41,449 nucleotides of DNA, from assembly GCF_014170305.1 (NCBI RefSeq), contig NZ_LZZT01000016.1, forward strand, positions 1 to 41,449. Direction: 5' to 3'. Shown here in pieces: positions 1 through 10,716 of this stretch. Positions within the stretch are counted from its first letter, which is position 1. Each line of letters starts with the position of its first letter. Made by a program: the position numbers and the translations under genes. The stretch is from Achromobacter sp. UMC71. Its GTDB lineage: Bacteria > Pseudomonadota > Gammaproteobacteria > Burkholderiales > Burkholderiaceae_B. The notes under the pieces are model-generated. The model saw only the letters and a list, made by a program, of their open reading frames with translations. It was not told where the DNA came from and did no database searches.

Positions 1-94
1 CTACGTGTTGGAGAACGGGCGCGTCGTACTGCAGGATACCGGGGCGAATCTGTTGGTCAATGATCAGGTGCGTAAGGCTTATCTGGGCGGCTGA
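1..94 (+). pseudogene. Inverted partial copy of livF 3' end
   Basis: Read on the plus strand from base 2, this encodes the last 30 residues of LivF (starting YVLENGRVV and ending RKAYLGG) and the same TGA stop. The sequence is identical to the end of the minus-strand livF. Nothing upstream is visible, so it is unknown whether a full second copy exists beyond the window. It is either a truncated duplicate or an assembly fold-back. Confidence 0.75.
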
Positions 95-614
95 TCGGTT
101 TGGTTTATTCCCCGCGAAGGGAAATTGGGCGTATCTCGTGAGAGTGCGCCTTTTTTTTGCTTGTTTGGTTTGTTTGTGTTGCCTGTTGTTCTTCGTAGCC
201 CGTCTGGCAGCGCCACAATCCTCGAAACCCGTAGCCCAGGGGGGCCGGCGTACCGCGATCGCGCGCCGTCGATGCGCCCAAGGGAATCCGAAGGCAGCCG
301 CCGGCAGGCGGCCACGAGGATGACGCAGGGGGGGGCCGCCGAGGCAAGTCCGGAGCGAAGGCTCCGGACCGCAATCGTTGGCGCGCGATCGCGGTACGCC
401 GGCCCCCCTGGGCGACCTACGAAGAACAACAGGCAACACAAACAAACCAAACAAGCAAAAAAAAGGCGCACTCTCACGAGATACGCCCAATTTCCCTTCG
501 CGGGGAATAAACCAAACCGATCAGCCGCCCAGATAAGCCTTACGCACCTGATCATTGACCAACAGATTCGCCCCGGTATCCTGCAGTACGACGCGCCCGT
601 TCTCCAACACGTAG
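1..614. repeat. Large near-perfect inverted repeat at window start
   Basis: Bases 1-198 are the exact reverse complement of 417-614, with no mismatch that I can find. Inside this lies a second perfect pair, 234-267 with 380-413. The two pairs are offset because the left side holds 35 bases (199-233) where the right side holds 3 (414-416). The short direct repeat cgtagccc at 194-201 and 230-237 bounds this extra piece. The central loop (268-379) holds a further hairpin, gtccggag (348-355) with ctccggac (362-369). The arms include the last 94 bases of livF, so coding sequence is duplicated head to head. Because the palindrome reaches base 1, a fold-back artefact at a contig end is as likely as a real inverted duplication. 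No gene is convincing in 95-520; ORFs there run through the repeat. Confidence 0.9.
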
Positions 615-1222
615 CCACGATCCGCCACCTGCAGCGCCTTATTGGCATTCTGCTCCACCAGGAACACCGTCACGCCTTGCTCCCGGATCTCGCGAATGAT
701 GTCGAAAATCTGCGCGATCACCAGCGGCGCCAAGCCCAGCGTAGGCTCATCCAGCAGCAACAACCGCGGCCGCGTCATCAACGCCCGCCCGATCGCCAGC
801 ATCTGCTGCTCGCCCCCCGACATCAGCCCCGCCCGTTGCGCCGAGCGCTCCTTCAAGCGCGGAAACAGACCATAGACATGATCGATGCCCGCCTGGATCT
901 CGTCGCGCTTCAGGAAAAAGCCGCCCATCATCAGGTTCTCGGCCACCGTCAGGTCCTTGAACACCCGCCGCCCTTCAGGCGAAATGGCGATGCCATTGCG
1001 CATGATGTGGTGGGTATCCTTGTTCGTGATGTCCTCGCCCTCGAACGTGATCCTGCCTTCCTTGGCTCGCGGATTGCCGCAGACCGTCATCAGCAGCGTC
1101 GTCTTGCCGGCGCCGTTCGCGCCGATCAGCGTCACGATCTCGCCCTGGTTGACGTCCACCGATACCCCGTTCAGCGCCTGGATCGCGCCGTAGAACGTGT
1201 GTATGTTTTCCAGCTTAAGCAT
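521..1222 (-). CDS. livF: Branched-chain amino acid ABC transporter ATP-binding protein LivF
   Basis: This is one of the two cytosolic ATPases that power the LIV-type branched-chain amino acid importer. The 233-residue product has the Walker A motif GANGAGKTT, the signature MSGGEQQ, the Walker B LLLLDEP and a switch histidine-position region FLVEQNA typical of LivF. E. coli LivF is about 237 residues. Two ATG codons stand in tandem. The first (1223-1225) overlaps the livG stop as ATGA but lies only one base after the GGAGG ribosome site. The second (ending at 1222) has better spacing and gives the usual [12 protein letters not shown] start, so I use it. It is the last gene of livJHMGF. Its 3' end lies inside the window-start palindrome and is duplicated there in inverted form. 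Confidence 0.95.
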   Translation of the reverse strand: MLKLENIHTFYGAIQALNGVSVDVNQGEIVTLIGANGAGKTTLLMTVCGNPRAKEGRITFEGEDITNKDTHHIMRNGIAISPEGRRVFKDLTVAENLMMGGFFLKRDEIQAGIDHVYGLFPRLKERSAQRAGLMSGGEQQMLAIGRALMTRPRLLLLDEPTLGLAPLVIAQIFDIIREIREQGVTVFLVEQNANKALQVADRGYVLENGRVVLQDTGANLLVNDQVRKAYLGG

Positions 1223-1985
1223 CATTCCTCCCCCAGATACGCCTTGATGACGCGCTCGTCGTTGCGCACCTGCTCGGGGGTGCCGGTCGTAATCGGCTTG
1301 CCGTGCTCCATCACCAGAATGCGGTCCGAAATGCCCATGATCAGGCTCATATCGTGCTCGATCAGCAGCACCGCCACGCCGAACTCGCGGCGCAGCTGGT
1401 CGATCAGCGACTGCAGGTCGCGCTTTTCCTGCGGGTTCAGACCCGCCGCCGGCTCGTCCAACATCAACAGGCGCGGCTTGGTGATCATGCAGCGCGCGAT
1501 CTCCAGCCGGCGTTGGTGGCCGTAGGCCAGGTTGCCCGCCTCGCGGTTGGCATACTCGCGCAGCCCCATGAAATCCAGCCACTGCGCCGCGCGCGACAGC
1601 GCATCGGCCTCGGACTGGCGGTAGGACTTCAGCTTGAGCAGCCCCGGCAGCAGCCGCGACTCCACCTGCGTGTGCTGTGCCACCAGCAGGTTTTCCAGCA
1701 CCGTGAGCTGCTTGAACAGCCGCACGTTCTGGAACGTGCGCACCAGCCCGTGGCGCGCCACCTTGTGGCTGGGCAGGCCCGTGATGGACTTGCCATCCAT
1801 CACGATATCGCCTGCCGTGGGCGCGTAGAACCCGCCCACGCAGTTGAACACCGTGGTCTTGCCGGCCCCGTTCGGGCCGATGATGGCGAACACCTCGTCG
1901 GATTTGACTTCGAACGCCACGCTGTCCACGGCCAACAGGCCGCCAAAACGCATGGTCAGTCCGGATACCTTCAGCAATGCCTCGC

Positions 1986-1989
<4 letters not shown>
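1222..1989 (-). CDS. livG: Branched-chain amino acid ABC transporter ATP-binding protein LivG
   Basis: This is the second ATPase of the LIV importer, partner of LivF on the cytosolic face of LivH-LivM. The 255-residue length equals E. coli LivG. Visible motifs are Walker [10 protein letters not shown] near residue 38, the LivG-type signature region [13 protein letters not shown], Walker B LLMLDEP and the switch region LLIEHDM. The LivG-specific [10 protein letters not shown]-loop is present. The start ATG overlaps the livM stop in an ATGA arrangement, and its own stop overlaps livF in the same way, so translation of livM, livG and livF is probably coupled. Confidence 0.96.
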
Positions 1990-4147
<2,158 letters not shown>

Positions 4148-4168
4148 TATTTCTCTTGCTCCAAATAG

Positions 4169-4201
4169 TTCCGGCTCCGGTAGAGAGACCCGGAGCCGGA
4201 A
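4169..4201. terminator. livJ-livH intercistronic hairpin
   Basis: A perfect 12-bp stem, ttccggctccgg (4169-4180) with ccggagccggaa (4190-4201), encloses a 9-base loop. No U-tract follows on either strand, so it is more likely an attenuating or RNA-stabilising hairpin between binding-protein and permease genes than a full terminator. Confidence 0.6.
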
Positions 4202-4218
4202 ACCTGGGCGTATTTTAT

Positions 4219-4306
4219 AAGGGCCTGTCATCAGCGTCTGCCGGCCGCACAGCGCTTTTGGCGCATCGCTACGCGGATTACGGCACAACGACAACGACAG
4301 GCCCTT
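4219..4306. repeat. 11-bp inverted repeat with 66-base spacer
   Basis: Bases 4219-4229 (aagggcctgtc) are the exact reverse complement of 4296-4306. With the adjacent 4169-4201 hairpin this makes the 195-base livJ-livH gap rich in secondary structure. The function is unknown; it could help set the livJ to livH expression ratio. Confidence 0.5.
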
Positions 4307-4342
4307 CACGCCGGCAACCGCGCCGGCGACAATCGCGGGAGT

Positions 4343-5458
4343 TTACAGCTGGGTCTTCTTGCCGTTCTTATCCCATTTGTAAACGGCGAACTCGAAGTTC
4401 TTCAGATCGCCCTTGGCGTCGTACTCGACCTTGCCGATGCCGGTGTTGAACGTGGTCTTGTGCATGTAGTCGGCCACCTTGGCGGGGTCTTCGCCCACCG
4501 CGGTGATGCTGTCGGCCAGGATCTGGACGGCGGCATAGGCCGGCATCTGGAAGGCGCCGTCCGGATCGCGCTTGGCGTCCTTGAAGGCCTTGACGATGCT
4601 TTCGTTGCCCGGCAGCTTGGTGAAGTCAGCCGGCAGCGTGACCAACAGGCCTTCGATGGCCGGACCGGCGATGGCCACCAGATCCTGGTTGGCCGTGCCT
4701 TCCGGACCCATGAACTGGACCTTCAGGCCTTGCTCGCGCGACTGGCGCAGCAGGAGGCCCAGCTCGGGGTGGTAGCCGCCGAAGTAGACCAGGTCGACGC
4801 CGGCCGACTTGAGCTTGGTGATGATGGCCGAGTAGTCGCTGTCGCCGACGTTGATGCCTTCGAACAGCGCGACGTTCACGCCTTCCTTGGTCAGGGTGTC
4901 CTTGACCTGGGTGGCCACGCCCGAGCCGTAGGTCTGCTTGTCGTGCAGCACGGCGACCTTCTTGGGCTTGAGGGTGTTGGCGATGTAGCGGGCAGCGTAC
5001 GGACCTTGCTGGTCGTCGCGGCCGATCGTGCGGAAGAAGAAGTGCGGCTTGATGGTGTCGGTGACCAGGGGCGACGTGGCGCCCGGAGTGATGCCGACGA
5101 TACCTTCCTGTTCGTACACGTTCACCGCGGCCACGGTCACGCCCGAGCATGCATGGGCTACGGCGAACTTGGCGCCGGAGTTGACCACGCGGTTGGCGGC
5201 CGGCACGGCTTGCTTGGGTTCGCAGCCGTCGTCGATGAGGATGGGTTCGAGCTTCTTGCCCTTGACGCCGCCCTTGGCGTTGATGGTCTCGATGGCAGTC
5301 AGCGCGCCAGCTTGGATCTGGTCGCCGTACTGCGTGTTGGGACCCGTCATGGGTTGCGGGATGCCGATCTTGATCGTATCGGCGGCGTGCACGGAACCTG
5401 CCAGGGCAAGCGCCCCAAATGCCATAGCTACCGGGGTAAGGCGATGCAGAAACTTCAT
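4343..5458 (-). CDS. livJ: Branched-chain amino acid periplasmic binding protein (LivJ/LivK type)
   Basis: This is the periplasmic receptor that delivers leucine, isoleucine or valine (or related amino acids) to LivHM. The 371-residue precursor starts MKFLHRLTPVAMAFGALALA and has a clear Sec signal ending near residue 25 (VHAAD). The mature part is a type I periplasmic-binding fold, with the paired cysteines in DDGCEPKQ and HACSGVT that form the family disulfide, and the hinge segment RDDQQGPYAARYI. A GGAG ribosome site stands about 8 bases before the ATG. It is the first gene of livJHMGF. A close paralogue is encoded at 16312-17439. The exact ligand cannot be read from the sequence. Confidence 0.92.
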   Translation of the reverse strand: MKFLHRLTPVAMAFGALALAGSVHAADTIKIGIPQPMTGPNTQYGDQIQAGALTAIETINAKGGVKGKKLEPILIDDGCEPKQAVPAANRVVNSGAKFAVAHACSGVTVAAVNVYEQEGIVGITPGATSPLVTDTIKPHFFFRTIGRDDQQGPYAARYIANTLKPKKVAVLHDKQTYGSGVATQVKDTLTKEGVNVALFEGINVGDSDYSAIITKLKSAGVDLVYFGGYHPELGLLLRQSREQGLKVQFMGPEGTANQDLVAIAGPAIEGLLVTLPADFTKLPGNESIVKAFKDAKRDPDGAFQMPAYAAVQILADSITAVGEDPAKVADYMHKTTFNTGIGKVEYDAKGDLKNFEFAVYKWDKNGKKTQL

Positions 5459-5857
5459 GCGGAATTCTCCAGCAAGGTTGTGAGCGGCTCTGTTCGACCC
5501 GGTCTATCAGGTGGATACCCCGAAATCCGCATCGCCCGTCGCCGGCTTCTTGGGCAAAAACACAGTGTGGGCGGTATTCTGGAAGCAAGCAGACATACTG
5601 TCACTGCGTGTAATCCCCAATATTTCACGGCAAACTTTTAATCGTGACGCATTGGTGCGACAAGTCCGTGAAAACGCAGGAGAAATCCGCGTGACGCCTT
5701 GGAAAGCCACTGGCGCCAGCGGGTAAATCGTGGCGGGTGATTTATATGAATAATCATTGATACGCCGTTTGATCGCGCGTTTTCACACAGTACTTACGCG
5801 AGCCTTACGGATAATGATTATCCCGTTAATAATCCCGGACGATTTTCGACAATAAAA
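5459..5857. promoter_or_regulatory. Non-coding region upstream of livJ
   Basis: These 399 bases separate livJ from the 3' end of the queuosine-transporter gene and should hold the liv promoter on the minus strand. I could not assign a -35/-10 pair. The part at 5740-5850 is AT-rich and contains the palindrome ggataatgattatcc (5809-5823). This resembles part of a Fur box, but it lies about 350 bases from livJ and may simply be the 3' end of the upstream operon. Short ORFs here lack homology that I recognise. Confidence 0.4.
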
Positions 5858-6412
5858 TCAGGCGTTGGCCGGTTTGGCCAGATTCCACATCAGAGCGCGG
5901 AATGGCGCCAGCATGCTGATGTTGACCGCCAGCTTCACGGCCAGGTCGCCCGCCATCCAGGTGACCCACGGCGCGCCGGTGGCGGCAAACGCCACGCTGA
6001 AGAACACGGCCGTGTCCAGCACCGCACCCAGCACCCCGGATACCAGCGGCGCGCGCCACCAGCGCTGGTCGCGCAGGCGGTCGAACACCTGGATGTCGAC
6101 CAGTTGCGCGCAAATGTACGCCAGGCCCGAGGCCAGCGCGATGCGCGGCGAGGCGACCCACACCGACACCGCCAGGGCCGCGGCGAAACCGAACCACGCC
6201 ACGCGCCGCGCGGCGGCCGGGCCGAAACGGCGGTTCAGCACGTCGGTCACCAGGAAGGCAACCGGATACGACAGGCCGCCCCAGGTCAGCCAATTGTTCA
6301 GCGGCACCTGCACCAGGATGTTCGAGCCCACTACCACCAGCAGCATGCACAGCACGGCAATGCCGAACTGCGCCCGGCTCATGGGCGCGAAGCGCGAGAC
6401 CGCCTGGTTCAT
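5858..6412 (-). CDS. VUT-family queuosine precursor transporter (YhhQ-like)
   Basis: This is a 184-residue inner-membrane protein of the VUT/ECF-like family (DUF165, YhhQ) that imports 7-deazaguanine precursors for the tRNA base queuosine. It has about six hydrophobic segments. Family hallmarks are the early SNILVQVPL stretch, the PVAFLVTDVLNRRFGPAAARR motif around residues 50-70, and YICAQLVDIQVFDRLR in the middle. The ATG overlaps the proC stop as ATGA, so it is translationally coupled to proC and read from the same promoter. The start gives MNQAVSRFAPMSRAQFGIAV. The substrate is inferred from the family. Confidence 0.85.
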   Translation of the reverse strand: MNQAVSRFAPMSRAQFGIAVLCMLLVVVGSNILVQVPLNNWLTWGGLSYPVAFLVTDVLNRRFGPAAARRVAWFGFAAALAVSVWVASPRIALASGLAYICAQLVDIQVFDRLRDQRWWRAPLVSGVLGAVLDTAVFFSVAFAATGAPWVTWMAGDLAVKLAVNISMLAPFRALMWNLAKPANA

Positions 6413-7242
6413 TTGCCGAACTCCTCGGCCAGCTCGCGCGAGCGGCGTGCGGCCGCGGCCATGGCGTCTTCGACGATGCCGGCAAAGCCTGCGGCATTGA
6501 ACGCGGCCAGCGCCGCGGCGGTGGTGCCGCCCTTGGACGTGACCCGTTCGCGCAGGAGCGAAGGCGGGTCGGACGATTCCGCCGCCAATTTCGTGGCGCC
6601 GGCAAACGTGCCCAACGCCAGTTGGCGGGCCTGCTCGGCGGTCAGGCCGACTTTCTGGCCGCCCGCGATCAGGGCTTCGAGAAACAGGAACACATAGGCC
6701 GGGCCGCTGCCGGACAAGGCGGTGACGGCATCCAGCGCGGCGTCGTCGGCCACCCAGACCACCTCGCCCACGCTGCCCAGCAGGGTCGCGGCCAGTTCGC
6801 GGTCTTCCTGGCCCACTCCGTCCAGCGCGGCCAGGCCGGTGATGCCGGCGCCGACCAGCGCCGGCGTATTGGGCATGCAACGCACCAGACGGCGCCACGG
6901 CGCGCCCGGCGACCCCAGCCATCCGGCCAGTGTATCGGCGCGGATGCCGGCTGCCACGCTTACCACCAACGTGTCGTCTCGCAACCACTGACGCGTGGAA
7001 GCCACAACGTCTTTCATGTTCTGTGGCTTGACCGCGAACACCCATACGCGGCAGGCCGCCAGGGCCTCGCCGGGAGCCGTCGCGGTGGTCATGCCGCGGG
7101 CCTGCCAGGAGGCGTGGGAATCCTGGTTAATGTCAATGACATGGATGCTGCCGGCGGGGCATACTTTGCCAGCCAGTCCGGAGGCCAGAGCGGAGGCCAT
7201 ATTGCCACCGCCGATGAACGCAATCGAAAGTTCGTTTTTCAT
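6409..7242 (-). CDS. proC: Pyrroline-5-carboxylate reductase
   Basis: ProC catalyses the last step of proline synthesis, the NAD(P)H-dependent reduction of 1-pyrroline-5-carboxylate to L-proline in the cytosol. The 277-residue protein has the Rossmann motif IAFIGGGNMASALASGL at the N-terminus, the AVKPQNM segment, CMPNTPALVGAG near residue 125, and the C-terminal dimer signature ALSGSGPAYVFLFLEAL followed by VTSKGGTTAAAL. E. coli ProC is 269 residues. No strong ribosome site precedes the ATG. It is divergent from ugpB and co-transcribed with the transporter gene downstream. Confidence 0.95.
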   Translation of the reverse strand: MKNELSIAFIGGGNMASALASGLAGKVCPAGSIHVIDINQDSHASWQARGMTTATAPGEALAACRVWVFAVKPQNMKDVVASTRQWLRDDTLVVSVAAGIRADTLAGWLGSPGAPWRRLVRCMPNTPALVGAGITGLAALDGVGQEDRELAATLLGSVGEVVWVADDAALDAVTALSGSGPAYVFLFLEALIAGGQKVGLTAEQARQLALGTFAGATKLAAESSDPPSLLRERVTSKGGTTAAALAAFNAAGFAGIVEDAMAAAARRSRELAEEFGK

Positions 7243-7303
7243 AGGAAGCGATTGTAAACCGGCAGGCTCACCCTGGAAAAAAAAGAAAATGTTCGTTCGC
7301 GCC

Positions 7304-7331
7304 TAAAACGCGCAATTTGACAGGCGTTTTA
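7304..7331. repeat. Inverted repeat in proC-ugpB divergent region
   Basis: taaaacgc (7304-7311) pairs with gcgtttta (7324-7331) around a 12-base loop. It sits between the two divergent genes and next to the 11-bp direct repeats, so it may be an operator. The binding protein is unknown. Confidence 0.35.
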
Positions 7332-7370
7332 AGTGATGTGAAAGTCACGGTTTTGTCACAAACAATTCAT
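7331..7370 (+). promoter_or_regulatory. Candidate Pho box (four 11-bp-spaced half-sites) upstream of ugpB
   Basis: Half-sites at 7331 (aagtgat), 7342 (aagtcac), 7353 (ttgtcac) and 7364 (aattcat) repeat every 11 bases with 4-base spacers. This is the architecture of PhoB boxes (consensus CTGTCAT with 11-bp period). The third half-site matches six of seven positions, the others about four or five. It lies 69-108 bases upstream of the ugpB start. ugp is a classical Pho-regulon operon in E. coli, which supports the call. No clear -10 was found. Confidence 0.6.
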
Positions 7371-7438
7371 AAGGTGACGTGTTTTCCGCGCCGGGACAAC
7401 CCCTTGCGCGATACACGCCCAACTGGAGGAAACCTCTC

Positions 7439-8752
7439 ATGCGATCCCACCGAATTGCCCTCACCTTCGCCGCCGTCATGGCGGCGTTTTCCGGCGCTTC
7501 CGCGCAGGCAGCTACCGAAATCACGTTCTGGCACTCGATGGAAGGCGCGCTGGGCGACCGCGTGAACGGCCTGGTCGAAGAGTTCAACAAGAAGAACCCC
7601 GACTACCAGGTCAAGGCCGTCTACAAGGGCAACTACGGCGAATCGATGAACGCCGGCATCGCCGCGTTCCGCGCCGGCAATGCTCCGGACATCCTCCAGG
7701 TATTCGAAGTCGGCACCGCCACCATGATGTACGCCAAGGGCGCCATCAAGCCGGTGCAGCAGATGTCGGAAGAAGTCGGCAACCCGATCGATCCGAAGGA
7801 ATTCATCGGCGCCGTGGCCGGCTACTACTCGTCGGCCGACGGCAAGCTGGTGTCGATGCCCTTCAACAGCTCGACCGTGGTGTTCTACTACAACAAGGAC
7901 GCCTTCAAGAAGGCCGGCCTGGACGCCGACAAGCCGCCCAAGACCTGGGAAGAGCTGGCCGCCGCCGGCCAGAAGCTGAAGGCCGCCGGTCAGGAATGCG
8001 GCTACACCACGTCGTGGCCGTCGTGGGTCCAGCTGGAAACGTTCTCGGCCTGGCATAACGTGCCGTACGCCACCAAGGACAACGGTTTCGGCGGCCTGGA
8101 CGCCCGCATCGCCATCAACACCCCGCTGCACGTGCGCCACCTGGAAAACCTGGCCAAGCTCGGCAAGGAAGGCATCTTCATGTACGGCGGGCGCGGCGAC
8201 GAGCCGAACTCGCTGTTCATCAGCGGCAAGTGCGCCATGATCACCGGTTCGTCCGGCCTGCGCGCCAACATCGCCAAGAACGCCAAGTTCGAGTTCGGCA
8301 CCTCGACCGTGCCCTACTACGCCGACGTGCAAGGCGCGCCGCAGAACACCATCATCGGCGGCGCTTCGCTGTGGGTCTTCGCCAACAAGAAGCCGGAAAC
8401 CTACAAGGGCGTGACCGCGTTCTTCAAGTTCCTGGCCAGCCCCGAAATCGCCGCCCGCTGGCACCAGCAGACCGGCTATGTGCCGGTCACCAAGGCTGCC
8501 TACGAGCTGACCAAGAAAGACGGTTTCTATGACAAGAACCCGGGCACCGAAGTCGGCGTCAAGCAGCTGAACGTCGAAACCACCGCGCAATCGCGTGGCC
8601 TGCGCCTGGGCTTCCTGCCGCAGATCCGTGAAATCGAAGACGCTGAAATCGAACGCATCGTGTCCGGCAAGGTTGCGGCCAAGGACGGCGCCGAAAACAT
8701 CGTCAAGCGTGGCAATGAACTGCTGGAAAAGTTCGAGAAGAGTGTAAAGTAA
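7439..8752 (+). CDS. ugpB: sn-Glycerol-3-phosphate periplasmic binding protein
   Basis: UgpB captures sn-glycerol-3-phosphate (and probably glycerophosphodiesters) in the periplasm for the UgpAEC importer. The 437-residue precursor matches E. coli UgpB (438). It starts MRSHRIALTFAAVMAAFSGA, with a Sec signal cleaved after SAQA near residue 23. The mature start ATEITFWHSMEGALG and the later FNSSTVVFYYNKDAF and GGASLWVF segments are characteristic. The ATG is preceded by TGGAGGA at 8 bases, and the longer upstream reading frame is rejected. It is the first gene of ugpBAEC, downstream of the Pho-box-like repeats, and is followed by a strong hairpin. Confidence 0.95.
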   Translation: MRSHRIALTFAAVMAAFSGASAQAATEITFWHSMEGALGDRVNGLVEEFNKKNPDYQVKAVYKGNYGESMNAGIAAFRAGNAPDILQVFEVGTATMMYAKGAIKPVQQMSEEVGNPIDPKEFIGAVAGYYSSADGKLVSMPFNSSTVVFYYNKDAFKKAGLDADKPPKTWEELAAAGQKLKAAGQECGYTTSWPSWVQLETFSAWHNVPYATKDNGFGGLDARIAINTPLHVRHLENLAKLGKEGIFMYGGRGDEPNSLFISGKCAMITGSSGLRANIAKNAKFEFGTSTVPYYADVQGAPQNTIIGGASLWVFANKKPETYKGVTAFFKFLASPEIAARWHQQTGYVPVTKAAYELTKKDGFYDKNPGTEVGVKQLNVETTAQSRGLRLGFLPQIREIEDAEIERIVSGKVAAKDGAENIVKRGNELLEKFEKSVK

Positions 8753-8840
8753 CGCCCTTTCCGGGCCCTTGACGCGCCCTTTGCTTGCGAATTTTGCTTT
8801 CGCGACAAGGACTTGCAAGGCGCCCGGCACTAGCGAACGA

Positions 8841-8875
8841 GGCTTAAAGCCCTGGTTTTTTTAGGGCTTTAAGCC
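8841..8875. terminator. ugpB-ugpA intercistronic hairpin
   Basis: A perfect 13-bp stem, ggcttaaagccct (8841-8853) with agggctttaagcc (8863-8875), closes a loop of mostly T. There is no U-run directly after the stem, so partial termination or 3' protection of the ugpB message is likelier than a complete stop. It sits in the 159-base gap between binding-protein and permease genes. Confidence 0.6.
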
Positions 8876-8911
8876 TATCGTGTTTTCATGAGTACCCATT
8901 AGGTCCCCCCA

Positions 8912-9793
8912 ATGGAAAAACGTGTTGTCTTCGGGCATAAGACCTTGCCCTATCTGCTGCTCCTGCCGCAGCTCATCATTACCGTGGTCTTCTTCTTCCT
9001 TCCCGCCGGACAAGCCATGTGGCAGTCCATGCGCCTGGAAGATGCTTTCGGCTTGTCGTCCGAGTTCGTCGGCTTCGACAACTTCATGGAACTGTTCTCG
9101 CAACAGGCCTATCTCGATTCCTTCCGCGTCACCGCCGTGTTCTCGATCCTGGTGGCGGTGGTCGGCCTGGGCGTGTCCTTGCTGCTGGCCGTCATGGCGG
9201 ACCGCGTGATCCGCGGCGCCGGGCTCTACAAGACGCTGCTCATCTGGCCCTACGCCGTGGCGCCCGCCGTCGTCGGCGTGCTGTGGCTGTTCATGTTCTC
9301 GCCTTCCGTGGGCATCCTGGCCGTGGCGCTGCGCAAGTCCGGCGTAGACTGGAACCCGCGCCTGGACGGCAACCAGGCCATGATCCTGGTGCTGGTCGCC
9401 GCCGTGTGGAAGCAGGTCTCGTACAACTTCCTGTTCTTCCTGGCCGGCCTGCAATCGATTCCGCGCTCGCTCATCGAAGCCGCCGCGATCGATGGCGCCA
9501 GCCCCGCGCGCCGCTTCTGGAGCATCGTGTTCCCGCTGCTCTCGCCCACCACGTTCTTCCTGCTGGTGGTCAACATCATCTATGCCTTCTTCGACACCTT
9601 CGCAGTGGTGGACACCACCACGCAGGGCGGTCCGGGCACGTCGACCTCGATCCTGGTCTACAAGGTGTACAGCGACGGCTTCCGCGGCCTGGACCTCGGC
9701 TCGTCCGCGGCCCAGTCGGTGGTGCTGATGTTCATTGTGGTTGCCTTGACGGTCGTGCAGTTCCGCTACGTCGACCGCAAAGTGCAGTATTGA
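8912..9793 (+). CDS. ugpA: Glycerol-3-phosphate ABC transporter permease UgpA
   Basis: This is one of two inner-membrane permeases of the Ugp importer. The 293-residue length matches E. coli UgpA (295). The N-terminus [20 protein letters not shown] leads into the first of six membrane segments. The cytosolic EAA loop is seen as [20 protein letters not shown] near residue 190, the coupling site for UgpC. The family-typical [19 protein letters not shown] follows. The ribosome site is weak. The gene lies 159 bases after ugpB, across a hairpin, and 21 bases before ugpE. Confidence 0.94.
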   Translation: MEKRVVFGHKTLPYLLLLPQLIITVVFFFLPAGQAMWQSMRLEDAFGLSSEFVGFDNFMELFSQQAYLDSFRVTAVFSILVAVVGLGVSLLLAVMADRVIRGAGLYKTLLIWPYAVAPAVVGVLWLFMFSPSVGILAVALRKSGVDWNPRLDGNQAMILVLVAAVWKQVSYNFLFFLAGLQSIPRSLIEAAAIDGASPARRFWSIVFPLLSPTTFFLLVVNIIYAFFDTFAVVDTTTQGGPGTSTSILVYKVYSDGFRGLDLGSSAAQSVVLMFIVVALTVVQFRYVDRKVQY

Positions 9794-9814
9794 TTTTGTT
9801 CGAGGCTAATAACA

Positions 9815-10666
9815 ATGGTTGAACGCCGTCCCTGGCTGGATATTCTGGCCCACGTCATCCTGCTCTGCGGCGTGGCGATGGTGGCATTTCCGCTTTACGT
9901 CACTTTCGTCGCGTCCACCCAGACCGCCCAGGAAGTCGCGCAAGCGCCGATGTCGCTGATCCCCGGTCCGCATTTCGTCGACAACTACATGCAGGCGCTG
10001 TTCGGCGGCTCGTCGGGCGGTTCGTCCGGCGCGCCGGTCGGCCGCATGATGTACGTCAGCCTGATCATGGCGCTGGCGATTTCCATCGGCAAGATCGCGA
10101 TCTCGCTGCTGTCTGCCTTCGCGGTGGTGTATTTCCGCTTCCCCGGCCGCATGTTCTTTTTCTGGATGATCTTCGTCACGCTGATGCTGCCGGTCGAAGT
10201 GCGGATCGCGCCCACCTACAAGGTGGTGGCCGACCTGGGCCTGCTCAACAGCTACGCGGGCCTGACCCTGCCGCTGATCGCGTCGGCCACGGCCACGTTC
10301 CTGTTCCGCCAGTTCTTCCTGACGGTGCCGGACGAACTCATCGAAGCCGCGCGCATCGACGGCGCCGGGCCCGTGCGGTTCTTCCGCGATGTGCTGCTGC
10401 CGCTGTCCAAGACCAGCATCGCCGCGCTGTTCGTGATCCAGTTCATCTACGGCTGGAACCAATACCTGTGGCCGCTGCTGGTGACCACGCAGGAAGACAT
10501 GTACCCCGTCGTCATCGGCATCAAGCGGATGATCAGCGGCGGCGACAGCGTCACCGAATGGAACATCACCATGGCCACCGCCATGCTGGCCATGATTCCG
10601 CCGGCGCTGGTCGTCATCCTGATGCAGAAATGGTTCGTCAAGGGTCTGGTCGACACTGAAAAGTGA
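9815..10666 (+). CDS. ugpE: Glycerol-3-phosphate ABC transporter permease UgpE
   Basis: This is the second permease of the Ugp importer, partner of UgpA. The 283 residues compare with 281 in E. coli. It starts [20 protein letters not shown]. Its EAA coupling loop is [20 protein letters not shown], and the UgpE-like C-terminal stretch [20 protein letters not shown] is followed by a final [14 protein letters not shown] Gly/Ser-rich insert ([16 protein letters not shown], about residues 64-79) lies in the periplasmic loop before the second hydrophobic segment. The gene lies between ugpA and ugpC on the same strand. Confidence 0.94.
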   Translation: MVERRPWLDILAHVILLCGVAMVAFPLYVTFVASTQTAQEVAQAPMSLIPGPHFVDNYMQALFGGSSGGSSGAPVGRMMYVSLIMALAISIGKIAISLLSAFAVVYFRFPGRMFFFWMIFVTLMLPVEVRIAPTYKVVADLGLLNSYAGLTLPLIASATATFLFRQFFLTVPDELIEAARIDGAGPVRFFRDVLLPLSKTSIAALFVIQFIYGWNQYLWPLLVTTQEDMYPVVIGIKRMISGGDSVTEWNITMATAMLAMIPPALVVILMQKWFVKGLVDTEK

Positions 10667-10716
10667 CGCTCGCCCGCTATCGCCCACCCGACAACGACTC
10701 CGAATACGAATAACTC

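Noticed and set aside
5507..5710. 67-residue minus-strand ORF upstream of livJ
   Set aside because: No ribosome site or similarity is recognised, and it lies in the likely liv promoter region.
5809..5823. Possible Fur box ggataatgattatcc
   Set aside because: It matches only part of the 19-bp consensus, lies about 350 bases from livJ and close to the 3' end of another operon, and neither gene is an iron gene.
7317..7322. TTGACA as a -35 box for ugpB
   Set aside because: No acceptable -10 lies 16-18 bases downstream; the phased repeats explain the region better.
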